Of a stretch of 64,000 bases of DNA, positions 34,103 through 42,741 are shown piece after piece (positions within the stretch are counted from its first letter, which is position 1; the number at the start of each line of letters is the position of its first letter). The DNA comes from JAGDMJ01 sp963809695 (GTDB lineage Bacteria > Bacteroidota > Ignavibacteria > UBA10030 > UBA6906), in the NCBI GenBank assembly GCA_963809695.1, contig CAWEKI010000009.1:62001-126000 (forward strand), given 5' to 3'. A program made the translations under genes and the position numbers. The notes below the pieces were generated by a model. The model did no database searches. It worked only from the letters and a program-made list of their open reading frames with translations, and was not told the origin of the DNA.

Positions 34103-37084
34103 ATGGATAGCATCGACCGCCACGAGATCGAAAACATCTACTCCGGCCGGATCAAGAATTTTCAGAAGTTGATGCCCTTCAAGGTCCAGGACATCCTTCT
34201 GGTCTCCAGCCTTTATGACAACTACCTGTTCGAAGAAGATGGACAGCTTTACGAGCTGATCCGCGAGGAATCCCGCGTCCTGAACCTCAGCCATCCCCCG
34301 GAGATCACGCACGTCACAAGCGGCAGCGAGGCGCTCGAGCTCGCTTCCTCCGAACACAACTTCGACCTGATCATCACAACGCTGCATATTGAAGACATGC
34401 ACGTGGTGAAATTCGCCCAGATGGTGCGTGACGCAGGGCTGAAAATCCCGGTGGTCCTTCTCGCCTACGACAACCGCGAGAGAAAGGAAATCGTCACCTA
34501 CTATGACACCTCCGTATTCGAACGGATCTTTATCTGGCAGGGGGACTTCCGGCTGCTGATCGCCATCATTAACGACGTCGAAGACCGTTTGAACGTTGAG
34601 AGAGACACGTTCGCGGTCGGCGTCCAATCGATCATCCTGCTGGAAGACAACGTCAAATTCTACTCATCCTATCTTCCCATCATCTACACGGAGATCCTGA
34701 ATCAATCTCAGCGCCTCATCTCGGAAGGGATCAATGTCACGCACAAACTCCTCAGGACCCGGGCTCGACCGAAAATTCTTCTCTGCACGACGTATGAGGA
34801 TGCATGGGCATATTACGAGAAGTACCAGGATTTTCTCCTCGGAATCATCTCTGACATCAATTTTCTCCGCAACGGCGTCAAGGACCGGGAAGGCGGACTG
34901 AATTTCGCCAGGGAAGTGCGAAAGCAGCATCAGGACATCCCTATCCTGCTTCAGTCGAGCAATCCTGAATTCGACGCCCGCGCGCGCGAGATCGGTGCCT
35001 CCTTCCTTCTTAAAGGCTCTCCCCGCCTGTTGCACGAGCTGCGCAGCTTCATCCTGGGCAACCTCGGGTTTGGCGATTTTGTCTTCCGCACCCACGATGG
35101 GCGGGAGGTCGGGCGCGCGACGAATCTCAGAGAGCTGGAAGAGCAACTGAAGATCGTGCCCGATGAATCGATCCGGTATCATGGCGGAAACAATCACTTC
35201 TCCAACTGGCTGAAAGCCCGCACGGAGTTCGCCCTTGCCGACAACCTGCGGCCGCGCAAGGTAGAAGAGTTCGCCTCCACGGCCGACCTGCGGGACCTCT
35301 TGATCCGCTCCCTCCGGGAGTACAGGGAGAGCCGGACCCGGGGCGTGATCACCGAATTTTCCGCCGAGTCGTTTGACCCTGTCAACAGCTTCGCCCGCAT
35401 CGGCGGAGGATCGCTCGGAGGCAAGGCACGCGGTCTGGGCTTCATCAACACGCTGATCGACAACTATCATGTGCGGAACCGTTTTCCCGGTGTCGAGATC
35501 TCCGTTCCCTCTGCCGTCGTCCTGACAACCGACGTCTTCGACCGCTTCATCGAGCAGAACCGGCTGGATGGATTCGCGCTCAATCCGCCGGACGACAGGG
35601 AACTGCTCCAGTGTTTCGTCGATGCCCCGTACTTCCCGGAGGATGTCGTGGCAACGCTGGCCGATTTTCTGCACGTCATCCGCGAGCCGCTGGCGGTCCG
35701 TTCTTCGAGTCTCCTGGAAGACTCCCAGTATCAACCCTTCGCGGGCGTGTACCAGACATACATGATCGCGAACAATGACCCGGACCATGAGGCTCGTCTC
35801 ACAGAGCTTCTTCGCGCGATCAGGCTGGTCTACGCTTCTACATTCGCGCAGAAAGCGCGCGATTATTTGAAGGCGACCACGTATCGCCTGGAAGAGGAAA
35901 AGATGGCGGTGATCGTGCAGCGCATGGTGGGCTCCCCCCGCAACGGGCGTTTCTACCCCGACTTCGCCGGCGTGGCAAAGTCGTACAATTTTTATCCCGT
36001 CCCGCCTCAGAAGTCCACGGACGGGATTGTGTTTGTCGCGCTCGGGCTGGGGAAAACCGTGGTTGATGGCGGCAACACAGTGCGGTTCTGCCCGAAGTAC
36101 CCCCGGCATCTCCTGCAGTTCTTCTCCACCAGGGAAACGATCCGGAACGCTCAGCAGGATTTTTTTGCGCTGAATCTTGACGAGAGCATGCTCCGCGGAC
36201 CGGGAGCGTCGCCGGACCAATTCGTCCAGCGGTTCGATCTCGCGGCGGCGGAAAAGGATCAGTCGCTTTACCTTGCAGGCTCGACGTATTCGCCGGAGAA
36301 TGATTCCGTGTATGATGGGATCTCGCGGAATGGCAGACGGGTGGTCACGTTTGCCCCCATCCTCAAGCACAAGATCTTCCCGCTCCCGGAGATCATGGAC
36401 CTCATGCTGGACATGGGGACCTGGGGCATGGGGACGCCCGTGGAGATCGAGTTCGCAGTGAACATGAATGTCCCGCCGGGGAAGCCAAAAGAATTCGCCA
36501 TGCTCCAGATTCGCCCCCTGGTCATGAGTCACGAACTGGAAGAATTGAATGTCGACGATGTGGATCGAAGCCGCGTCATCTGTCAGAGCCAGCAGGTTCT
36601 GGGCAACGGCGCGATCACTGACATTCATGATGTCGTGGTGGTCGATATCCACACCTTCGATCGCGCCAGGAGCGCAGACGTGGCCCAGGAGGTGAGCGCA
36701 ATGAACAGCAAGCTCCTGGCTGAGCGCTGCCCGTATGTCCTGATCGGGGTCGGACGCTGGGGAAGCCTGGACCACTGGCTGGGAATCCCTGTTACCTGGG
36801 ACCAGATTTCGGGCGCATGCGTTATCGTCGAGTCGGGATTCAAGGACTTCAACGTGACCCCGTCACAGGGATCGCATTTCTTCCAGAATATTACATCGTT
36901 CCGTGTAGGGTATTTCACGGTGAACTCTTTTAGCGGCCTGGGGTTCATCGACTGGGATTGGCTGCTCGCGCAGGAACCGGCGGAGCAACGGACGTTCACC
37001 CGACATCTCCGCTTCACACGGCCGATCACGGCGAAGATCAACGGCCACCGGAACAAAGGTATTATCCTCAAGCCGGAGGAATAG
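34103..37084 (+). CDS. Receiver-domain / PEP-synthase-like (PPDK N-terminal) hybrid protein
   Basis: 993 residues. Two receiver-like domains come first. In the first (about 25-160) the phosphoacceptor position reads DLIITTLHI, with Thr in place of Asp; the second (about 170-330) keeps an Asp in GIISDINF. From about 430 to 820 lies the PEP synthase/pyruvate phosphate dikinase ATP-binding domain: GGGSLGGKARGLGF, PLAVRSSSLLEDSQYQPFAGVYQTYM and LQIRPLV. The C-terminal 170 residues do not match the swivelling His domain or PEP-binding barrel, so full PEP synthase activity is unlikely. It is followed 3 bp later by the ATL gene. A regulatory phosphotransfer role is inferred. Confidence 0.82.
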   Translation: MDSIDRHEIENIYSGRIKNFQKLMPFKVQDILLVSSLYDNYLFEEDGQLYELIREESRVLNLSHPPEITHVTSGSEALELASSEHNFDLIITTLHIEDMHVVKFAQMVRDAGLKIPVVLLAYDNRERKEIVTYYDTSVFERIFIWQGDFRLLIAIINDVEDRLNVERDTFAVGVQSIILLEDNVKFYSSYLPIIYTEILNQSQRLISEGINVTHKLLRTRARPKILLCTTYEDAWAYYEKYQDFLLGIISDINFLRNGVKDREGGLNFAREVRKQHQDIPILLQSSNPEFDARAREIGASFLLKGSPRLLHELRSFILGNLGFGDFVFRTHDGREVGRATNLRELEEQLKIVPDESIRYHGGNNHFSNWLKARTEFALADNLRPRKVEEFASTADLRDLLIRSLREYRESRTRGVITEFSAESFDPVNSFARIGGGSLGGKARGLGFINTLIDNYHVRNRFPGVEISVPSAVVLTTDVFDRFIEQNRLDGFALNPPDDRELLQCFVDAPYFPEDVVATLADFLHVIREPLAVRSSSLLEDSQYQPFAGVYQTYMIANNDPDHEARLTELLRAIRLVYASTFAQKARDYLKATTYRLEEEKMAVIVQRMVGSPRNGRFYPDFAGVAKSYNFYPVPPQKSTDGIVFVALGLGKTVVDGGNTVRFCPKYPRHLLQFFSTRETIRNAQQDFFALNLDESMLRGPGASPDQFVQRFDLAAAEKDQSLYLAGSTYSPENDSVYDGISRNGRRVVTFAPILKHKIFPLPEIMDLMLDMGTWGMGTPVEIEFAVNMNVPPGKPKEFAMLQIRPLVMSHELEELNVDDVDRSRVICQSQQVLGNGAITDIHDVVVVDIHTFDRARSADVAQEVSAMNSKLLAERCPYVLIGVGRWGSLDHWLGIPVTWDQISGACVIVESGFKDFNVTPSQGSHFFQNITSFRVGYFTVNSFSGLGFIDWDWLLAQEPAEQRTFTRHLRFTRPITAKINGHRNKGIILKPEE

Positions 37085-37087
37085 CCG

Positions 37088-37441
37088 ATGACCAAGGGTC
37101 GCAAGAAGAGAAGCGTATCCCGTACGTCTGCAATCGTCAGCAGGCACGAGGACATCTGGGAGATCGTGCGGCGGATTCCGCGGGGCCGGGTCTCGACCTA
37201 CGGGCAGATCGCAAGGCTTGCCGGACTGGTCAGGCGCGCCCGCTTCGTCGGCTACGCTCTCCATAACCTCCCCCCCGGCATGCCCATCCCATGGCATCGC
37301 GTGATCAACACCCGGGGGACGATCTCATTCCCGGAAGGTAGCCCCAACTTCAAGAGACAACGGGAGCTCCTGGAACGGGAGGGCATCCGGCTCATCGATG
37401 GGAAGGTGGATTTGAAGAAAAAGGGATGGCCAAAAAGGTGA
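37088..37441 (+). CDS. atl: Alkyltransferase-like protein (ATL), MGMT homologue with Trp in place of active-site Cys
   Basis: 117 residues. The MGMT DNA-binding fold is clear: IVRRIPRGRVSTYGQIARLAGLVRRARFVGYALHNLP, with the Arg finger region, then PWHRVINTRGTISFP. The methyl-accepting motif PCHRV of true alkyltransferases is PWHRV here (Trp69), as in ATL proteins. These bind O6-alkylguanine without repairing it and route it to nucleotide excision repair. The C-terminal REGIRLIDGKVDLKKKGWPKR is typical. It starts 3 bp after the upstream gene and is probably co-transcribed with it. Confidence 0.93.
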   Translation: MTKGRKKRSVSRTSAIVSRHEDIWEIVRRIPRGRVSTYGQIARLAGLVRRARFVGYALHNLPPGMPIPWHRVINTRGTISFPEGSPNFKRQRELLEREGIRLIDGKVDLKKKGWPKR

Positions 37442-37474
37442 GGCATCGTGTCAGCTGGTAGAACCCAGCACAAC

Positions 37475-37960
37475 TTATCCGCCTGGTGTAAAGAGGGCTG
37501 TTGCGGTGGCCATCGCGAGGATCTTTCCAACCATGGCACTCTCTCGCTCCTGCGGCTTCGCATACGGGCCAAGGAGTAGCTGGGGCACTGAGAGAGCATA
37601 GATGGTAAGTTCAAGAGTGTGGGGTTCGGAACCGAGGGGAACTCTCGGTCCTGCATATCCCAGGTCGCCAAAAGAATTCCGCAGCTCAAGAGCACCTGCA
37701 GGCAGTCTTTCCCGCGCTACCGACGCTTTCTCCTGGATCTCTCTCACCGTGCCCGGGATGTTCACCACGTACCAGTAAACCCACCCTTCCATTGAAGGGT
37801 GGTTGTCCATCAGAGTAAGCACGAAGGATTTGGTTTCTTTCGGGACTTCCCCCCAGGAAACGACCGGAGAGACATTCTGGCCCCCTGGTATCTCTTTGTT
37901 GGCACATTTCTGCGGCAGGTATTTGCCACTATGGAGAGCCGGGAAGTATGCTTTCATCAC
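37475..37960 (-). CDS. YbhB/YbcL-family phosphatidylethanolamine-binding-like (PEBP) protein
   Basis: 161 residues. PEBP pattern: SGKYLPQKCANKEIPGGQNVSPVVSWGEVPKETKSFVLTLMDNHP, then GWVYWYVVNIPGTVREI and FGDLGYAGPRVPLGSEPHTLELTIYAL. The usual bacterial DPDAP...FxHW pocket is altered: MDNHPSMEGWVYW, with Tyr where the ligand-site His normally sits. Cytoplasmic by lack of a signal peptide. The role of the bacterial family is unsettled. It lies 11 bp downstream of the receiver gene on the same strand. Confidence 0.88.
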   Translation of the reverse strand: MMKAYFPALHSGKYLPQKCANKEIPGGQNVSPVVSWGEVPKETKSFVLTLMDNHPSMEGWVYWYVVNIPGTVREIQEKASVARERLPAGALELRNSFGDLGYAGPRVPLGSEPHTLELTIYALSVPQLLLGPYAKPQERESAMVGKILAMATATALFTPGG

Positions 37961-37971
37961 ATAGAAGCAGA

Positions 37972-38403
37972 TTACTTTCTCGTTGAAGGGGCCGGGACCC
38001 GCGCCTTGAGACCGGCGGAGATGCGTATTTCGTTCTTGATTTCGTCCAGCTCCACTCTTCCCTTTCTCAAGTATTTAATCCCGCGCATCTGAAGGTCTAC
38101 AACCTCTTTCAATCCGAGGTCCCGACCGGTAATAATGATGATCGGTATCCCTTTGGTCTCAGGATCCGCTTTCAAGTCTTCAATGTACTCCATTCCCGCC
38201 TTCCTGCGCAAGGCCAGGTCCACGAGGATCACGGCCGGCTTGTGTTCTTTTGCCCAGCTGACGACGTCCGCCTGATCGACCGGGAATTGGATGCCGTCAA
38301 ATCCGTCATCCTCAACGATGAACTTCAGGAGATTCGAGAAGTCAATGCTGTCCTCGACGATAAGGATGCATTTCTTCAGCGACTGCTTGACCGATTTGGG
38401 CAT
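37972..38403 (-). CDS. Stand-alone response-regulator receiver domain
   Basis: 143 residues, one CheY-like domain: ILIVEDSIDF acidic pocket, phosphoacceptor Asp62 in VILVDLALRRKAGMEYI, conserved Thr in IIITGRD and Lys in KYLRKGRVE. No output domain follows, so it acts by protein contact or phosphotransfer. It overlaps no kinase gene; the PEBP gene lies directly downstream. Confidence 0.88.
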   Translation of the reverse strand: MPKSVKQSLKKCILIVEDSIDFSNLLKFIVEDDGFDGIQFPVDQADVVSWAKEHKPAVILVDLALRRKAGMEYIEDLKADPETKGIPIIIITGRDLGLKEVVDLQMRGIKYLRKGRVELDEIKNEIRISAGLKARVPAPSTRK

Positions 38404-38884
38404 ATGCCTGAATTGGTTTGGAGAAATGAAAAGGAAGAGGATGAGGACAGGAGGAAGATACGGGAATGAAGGTAATTAGTCAAATGGAGCCTCTTCAGAG
38501 ATGCGCTGCAAAAATCGAACTGGATGATCGTCAGCGCGCCACCGGCTCCTTCAAGTACAGACCCGCACTGGCAAGGCACCTGGGCCTTGATTTCATGGGA
38601 CAATTTCGCCTGTCAACCTCTTTGGTTACAAGCGATCATGGGCGTCTTCGCTGCTGTTAGCGAAATTTCAAAAATCTATGCGGTTCCTTAGACTATCCAT
38701 CGGATCATTGAGACGTTGATCTTCGCCGTCGCATTCTCAACCCGGAAAGATGTCCGGAACCCTCGGGACTCAATAGGAACAGTCCGGGCACCTTTCTTGT
38801 TGAATGAAAAAGTTAGTGTTGCTCTATTCGTATTATATTGCTAATTTCTGTCCAACTATTAACAAGCGAAGGGCGAGCAGAACA
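38404..38884. other. Spacer of about 480 bp with no recognised gene
   Basis: Divergent region between the receiver gene and the lipoprotein gene. Short open frames here (for example 38466-38660) have no ribosome-binding site or recognisable protein character. An AT-rich stretch near 38815-38850 (TATTATATTGC) may hold the lipoprotein promoter. Confidence 0.4.
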
Positions 38885-39346
38885 ATGAATAAGCTGGTGG
38901 TACTCCTGTCTACCCTGTGCATGGTGCTGCTACTTTCATGTTCCTCCCTCACACTGGACAATGTCGACTATGGATGGCCTGTCGAAAGCGTCACCACCGT
39001 GAGCCCCGAGAACATGGTTTCCGAAGGGCGCTACGCACTCAGTTTCGATATTGCACCTGTCGCGCAGGAAGAGTTTCAGGATTCAACCGCATTGCGCGGA
39101 AGTCAAGTCAGGATCTTGCGGGATTCGGAAGGATACTACTTCCTCACAGGACCCAAGTTCAAGCATGTGTACGTTTTCAAACCCGGCAGGCATGAACTGC
39201 TCAAGGAGAACATTATCGAAATCTCGCAGACCGGGCTGCAGAATCCGGCTCTCAATCTCCGGCGCCCCTACGTCGAACTGCTCGACGGCGAAGGGTTCAG
39301 GAAAATCATGTCACGAGGTGGAATCATCGAAGAGGGAAAACAATGA
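38885..39346 (+). CDS. Small envelope lipoprotein of unknown function
   Basis: 153 residues from the ATG at 38885. Lipoprotein signal MNKLVVLLSTLCMVLLLSC with the lipobox Cys at residue 19. The mature part is a small beta-rich domain (ALSFDIAPVAQEEF...GYYFLTGPKFKHVYVFKPGRHELLKENIIEI) without a known family. The gene overlaps the next one by four bases (ATGA), so the two products probably work together in the envelope. Confidence 0.75.
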   Translation: MNKLVVLLSTLCMVLLLSCSSLTLDNVDYGWPVESVTTVSPENMVSEGRYALSFDIAPVAQEEFQDSTALRGSQVRILRDSEGYYFLTGPKFKHVYVFKPGRHELLKENIIEISQTGLQNPALNLRRPYVELLDGEGFRKIMSRGGIIEEGKQ

Positions 39347-40614
39347 GAACAGCCGTCTGTCTGATGTTCCTACTCGCACTCTCGGCGCCGGCAGGCCAGG
39401 CCCTGGCGCAGCAATCCGATTTCAACGTCCAACAGTCCTTTGAGCAGCGGTACAACGAACTGCGTGCAAAGATCGACTCGGCCAGCTCGACGGCGGAGAT
39501 GGATTCGCTCCGGCGCCAGATCGATGCATTCGCGCAGCAGTTTCAGGACAAGCGCGAATTCCTGGACAAGGCATTGTATCCTGATACCTACGACGGAAGG
39601 ATCAGCACGCTGCGCAGCCTGCATCAGGTCGCGCGTGACCGGACCTCCACAATTCAGACTCAGTCCATGCGGATCAGCGAACTCCAGACGGCAGTTACCG
39701 AGCTCACCGTGAAGCTGGATACGCTCACGGGGGAGCGTACCCGGCTTTTCGCGGAACTGCAGCAGAGCAAGCGTTCGGAGTCTTCGCTACGGGAGGCCGT
39801 CCGCCGTCTGACGAGTAACCTCCAGGCCTATGACCGGCTCGTGTTCTCGCTGATGGATTCCCTCTTTCTCCCCTACGACCGGAACCTCAAGCAGGCAACG
39901 GAAGTGGAGAAGCAGAATGTGGCCAGCAACCTGGAGCGGGCGAACGTTCTGAAGCGGATCCGCGATGTTGCCAGCGACAACGTGCGCTTCCTCGAGGCCA
40001 CCCAGTTGCAGGGAAAGGATTACGCCAATTTGCTCGATCAATACCAGCAGTTCCAGAACCGGTGGCAAGGCCTGAGCGCAAAGCTGCAGGATGTTGCCAC
40101 AGCCGCCGAGCGAGGGTCAGCCACGGCGCCGCGCGGAAAGGCCAACAACGGCGCGAAAACCGCCGCGGCGATCTACACCGACCGCGCCCAGGTCGATTCT
40201 GCGGTCACCGTATGGAACGAGAAGCTGCAGTCCGGTTTCTGGAGCACCCTCGAGAAGGAATTCACCAGCCGCGGTGTCGCCGTGAACCACTTTGTCGACG
40301 CTCCCAGTTTCGACGCGAGCATGCGCACCTTCATCGCGGCGGCGAAGGAAGGGAAACAGGATCCTTCGGTCTTCGTTGACCAGGTGTGGAAGGAGAGAAT
40401 TGACAAGGAGTGGAGGGACGCGCTGACCAGAGAAACGATGCTCGGAAAGACGGGGTACGCATCCCTGGATAAGGCCGTGAGCGATCTGAGTCAGAACAAG
40501 ATCGACCTGAAGCTGATCATCTACATCATCATCATTGTTGCGATCGCTCTCCTGGCCTGGTGGTTCATCTCGCGCAAACCGAAGGCCAGATCGGACGCAG
40601 AGCCTGCCGCGTGA
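39343..40614 (+). CDS. Exported coiled-coil protein with C-terminal membrane helix
   Basis: 423 residues. Signal peptide about 1-22 (MRTAVCLMFLLALSAPAGQALA). A long coiled coil follows (about 25-250) with repeated heptads such as RISELQTAVTELTVKLDTLTGERTRLFAELQQSK, then a helical domain, and a membrane helix near the C-terminus (LKLIIYIIIIVAIALLAWWFI) with a basic tail. It thus spans the periplasm from the inner membrane. No family recognised. It is translationally coupled to the lipoprotein upstream, suggesting an envelope tether or scaffold. Confidence 0.75.
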   Translation: MRTAVCLMFLLALSAPAGQALAQQSDFNVQQSFEQRYNELRAKIDSASSTAEMDSLRRQIDAFAQQFQDKREFLDKALYPDTYDGRISTLRSLHQVARDRTSTIQTQSMRISELQTAVTELTVKLDTLTGERTRLFAELQQSKRSESSLREAVRRLTSNLQAYDRLVFSLMDSLFLPYDRNLKQATEVEKQNVASNLERANVLKRIRDVASDNVRFLEATQLQGKDYANLLDQYQQFQNRWQGLSAKLQDVATAAERGSATAPRGKANNGAKTAAAIYTDRAQVDSAVTVWNEKLQSGFWSTLEKEFTSRGVAVNHFVDAPSFDASMRTFIAAAKEGKQDPSVFVDQVWKERIDKEWRDALTRETMLGKTGYASLDKAVSDLSQNKIDLKLIIYIIIIVAIALLAWWFISRKPKARSDAEPAA

Positions 40615-40641
40615 CCGGTGCTATGATCCCGACAAAGAAGG

Positions 40642-40670
40642 ACGGGGGGCCAGCCCTGGCTCCCCGTTTT
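40642..40670 (+). terminator. Rho-independent terminator
   Basis: ACGGGGGGCCAG / CTGGCTCCCCGT form a 12-bp stem with one wobble pair, followed by TTT, 28 bp after the coiled-coil gene stop. It sits between convergent genes and may serve both strands. Confidence 0.85.
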
Positions 40671-40698
40671 GTCTTCTGCACTCCATCGTTCTTGTCCA

Positions 40699-42111
40699 CT
40701 AATGACAATAGAAGTCGATCGCCCTCGTGATCGCAGCGCTGCACACCGGATCGAATCCCACAAGACTGAGCGAGAACATCCTGCAATCCACGGAAGGACG
40801 ATACAGCCCCTTTGAGGCATACCCGGCGCCTTCGAACGCACCCACCTTCCCGGCACTGATGGAGTGTGTGAGGATCGATTCCTCGGCCCGGTAAAGCGGC
40901 TCTCTCTTCTCATAATAATCGGGCGCGAGGCGATCCAGCTTTGCGCGGAGCGCTTCGATGCTGTCGTACTGCGTTTTTTCCCAGGGCGTCGGCAGCTCAA
41001 TGCCGGGCGTCAGAAGTTCCTTCCACTTCACATTCTTCTTGTCGACAAACGCGGTCACATTGGGCTCCCATGGCTCGACCCCTGGCGGATAGAAATCATT
41101 GTACGCCGTGGAAGAGCTGTAATACTCGTCACCAAGCCCGGCAAACGAATGGCCGAATTCATGGACATACACATAGTCCATCTGCCACTCCTGCCCTTTC
41201 ACAATTTCCCGCGTGTACGTCGTCGCAAACAGGTTGAAGATCCCGCCGCCGCCGTACCGGGTGTCGTTGATCAGGATGCAGAGAAAGTCATAGGGCGCGG
41301 CGGCGGCCGCATCACGCACCGCCTTGTTCTCGGTGGTCAGCACATAGCGCGCGGACCCGAAGGTGTTGTACATCGTTCCGAGAGCGTTGTTCTTCCATAC
41401 GTTTTTGTCCGGGACGTCGATACCCGACTCCCCCGATTCCACCTCGACCGCCCAAACGTTGAAGTCCTTTTTCCGGTCACTGAAAGGATGCGTTCCGAAC
41501 ATGACCTCCGTGAAATGCTTTGCGTCTTTCCTGAACTTCTCCATCTCCCCTTTCGTGTAGCCATCGCCCAGGATGGCAATATCCACCTTCTCCGCCGGAT
41601 CGCCGTTCTTCATGACCCCGGTGACTTTGTACGTCTGTGGCCGTTTCTCCGTATTCACCTGTGTCGGGTCATTCGGGTTGATGGCGGCGGAGAACAGCTC
41701 GTGGAAGACCATCTTCCTGTCGCGCCGCGAGATGGTGAGCTGGATCTCCCGCTTCGGGAAAGGAAAGCGGACCGTTTCCGAGAATGTCCGGTGAACTCCG
41801 GCCAACGCCTCGTCCGTGGTCTGCCATTCATTGAACATCGATGAGAAACCGCGCGAATAGATCAGCGCATTGGTGCCCCGGTCGTAGACGCGCACCATGA
41901 ACTCGCCGAGGTTAAGCGTGTCGATCAGATTCCGCTTGCTTCCAGCCCAGTCTCCTTCCACAACCACCTGGTCGAGACTCAGGGTCTCTTCTCCCTTGGT
42001 GCCGGTGTGGTAGTAGTCCACCCGCATTGTTTTCCCTGAGAACATACCTTCATCTCCAGCGCGTAACAGCATCGGAATCGCCATAGAGATTGCGAGAAGT
42101 TGAAGACGCAC
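40699..42111 (-). CDS. M64-family (IgA peptidase-type) zinc metallopeptidase
   Basis: 470 residues from a GTG at 42111, chosen because AGGAGG lies six bases upstream and the start yields a short signal-like segment (LQLLAISMAIPMLLRAG). A beta-sandwich N-terminal domain (about 20-150) precedes the M64 catalytic domain: VDIAILGDGYTKGEMEKF, then the zinc site HEFGHSFAGLGDEYY. The extended HExxHxxxGLGDEY form is characteristic of M64. Exported proteolysis is expected. It follows the FKBP lipoprotein gene by 34 bp on the same strand. Confidence 0.88.
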   Translation of the reverse strand: MRLQLLAISMAIPMLLRAGDEGMFSGKTMRVDYYHTGTKGEETLSLDQVVVEGDWAGSKRNLIDTLNLGEFMVRVYDRGTNALIYSRGFSSMFNEWQTTDEALAGVHRTFSETVRFPFPKREIQLTISRRDRKMVFHELFSAAINPNDPTQVNTEKRPQTYKVTGVMKNGDPAEKVDIAILGDGYTKGEMEKFRKDAKHFTEVMFGTHPFSDRKKDFNVWAVEVESGESGIDVPDKNVWKNNALGTMYNTFGSARYVLTTENKAVRDAAAAAPYDFLCILINDTRYGGGGIFNLFATTYTREIVKGQEWQMDYVYVHEFGHSFAGLGDEYYSSSTAYNDFYPPGVEPWEPNVTAFVDKKNVKWKELLTPGIELPTPWEKTQYDSIEALRAKLDRLAPDYYEKREPLYRAEESILTHSISAGKVGAFEGAGYASKGLYRPSVDCRMFSLSLVGFDPVCSAAITRAIDFYCH

Positions 42112-42145
42112 GTGTGCCTCCTGGTTGGTGAGACAGCAGTCTGAT

Positions 42146-42586
42146 TTACTTGACGTCCAGCAGCTCGACGTCAAAAACAAGCTCGGCATTCGGAGGAATC
42201 ACGCCTCCTGTCCCTCTCGATCCGTAACCCAGGGAGGGAGGAATGATGAGCTTGCGCTTCCCTCCCACTTTCATGCCGGCGATCCCCTCATCCCATCCCT
42301 TGATCACCTGGCCGGCGCCGAGTGCAAACGTCAACGGCTGGTTGCGGTCCACGGAGCTGTCGAATTTCTTTCCGCTGGTCAGGTACCCGGTGTAGTGGAC
42401 GGTCACTTGTTGTCCGGATTGTGCCTGTGCGCCGGTTCCTTCCTTCACTTCAACGTATGAAAGGCCGGAGGGCAGAGATTTCTTTTCCATAGCGGTCGTT
42501 TCTCCCGGATATGTACGGAGAGATGGCTGGCACCCTATGAAAAAGAGGAGCGCCAGCAGGATGGTCGTGGTTCGGACTGGAGTCAA
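42146..42586 (-). CDS. FKBP-type peptidyl-prolyl isomerase, lipoprotein
   Basis: 146 residues. Lipoprotein signal with lipobox FIGC (Cys near residue 19). The FKBP domain is complete: GQQVTVHYTGYLTSGKKFDSS, FALGAGQVIKGWDEGIAGMKVGGKRKLIIPPSLGYG and IPPNAELVFDVELLDVK. It catalyses cis-trans isomerisation of proline bonds and assists folding of exported proteins at the envelope. It is upstream of the M64 peptidase gene in the same direction. Confidence 0.95.
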   Translation of the reverse strand: MTPVRTTTILLALLFFIGCQPSLRTYPGETTAMEKKSLPSGLSYVEVKEGTGAQAQSGQQVTVHYTGYLTSGKKFDSSVDRNQPLTFALGAGQVIKGWDEGIAGMKVGGKRKLIIPPSLGYGSRGTGGVIPPNAELVFDVELLDVK

Positions 42587-42741
42587 AAGGCTACCTCGGT
42601 GGTGAACAGTGATAAGGAAAAGATAGGTGTTTTCAGCGAGATATGAAAGCTGAGCCGGGGGCGACAGGCCAGAGAGGATACAAGAGAACCGATGATCAAT
42701 TCCGGACCTCGCGCTTCCGCAGGCCGGAACCGCTTTCGGTC

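Noticed and set aside
34664..36775. 703-codon open frame on the minus strand
   Set aside because: It lies wholly opposite the PEP-synthase-like gene, has a composition rich in His, Asp and Arg with no motif, and is a codon-bias shadow.
38466..38660. 64-codon plus-strand frame in the 38404-38884 spacer
   Set aside because: No recognisable protein character and the start is not supported by a clear upstream site.
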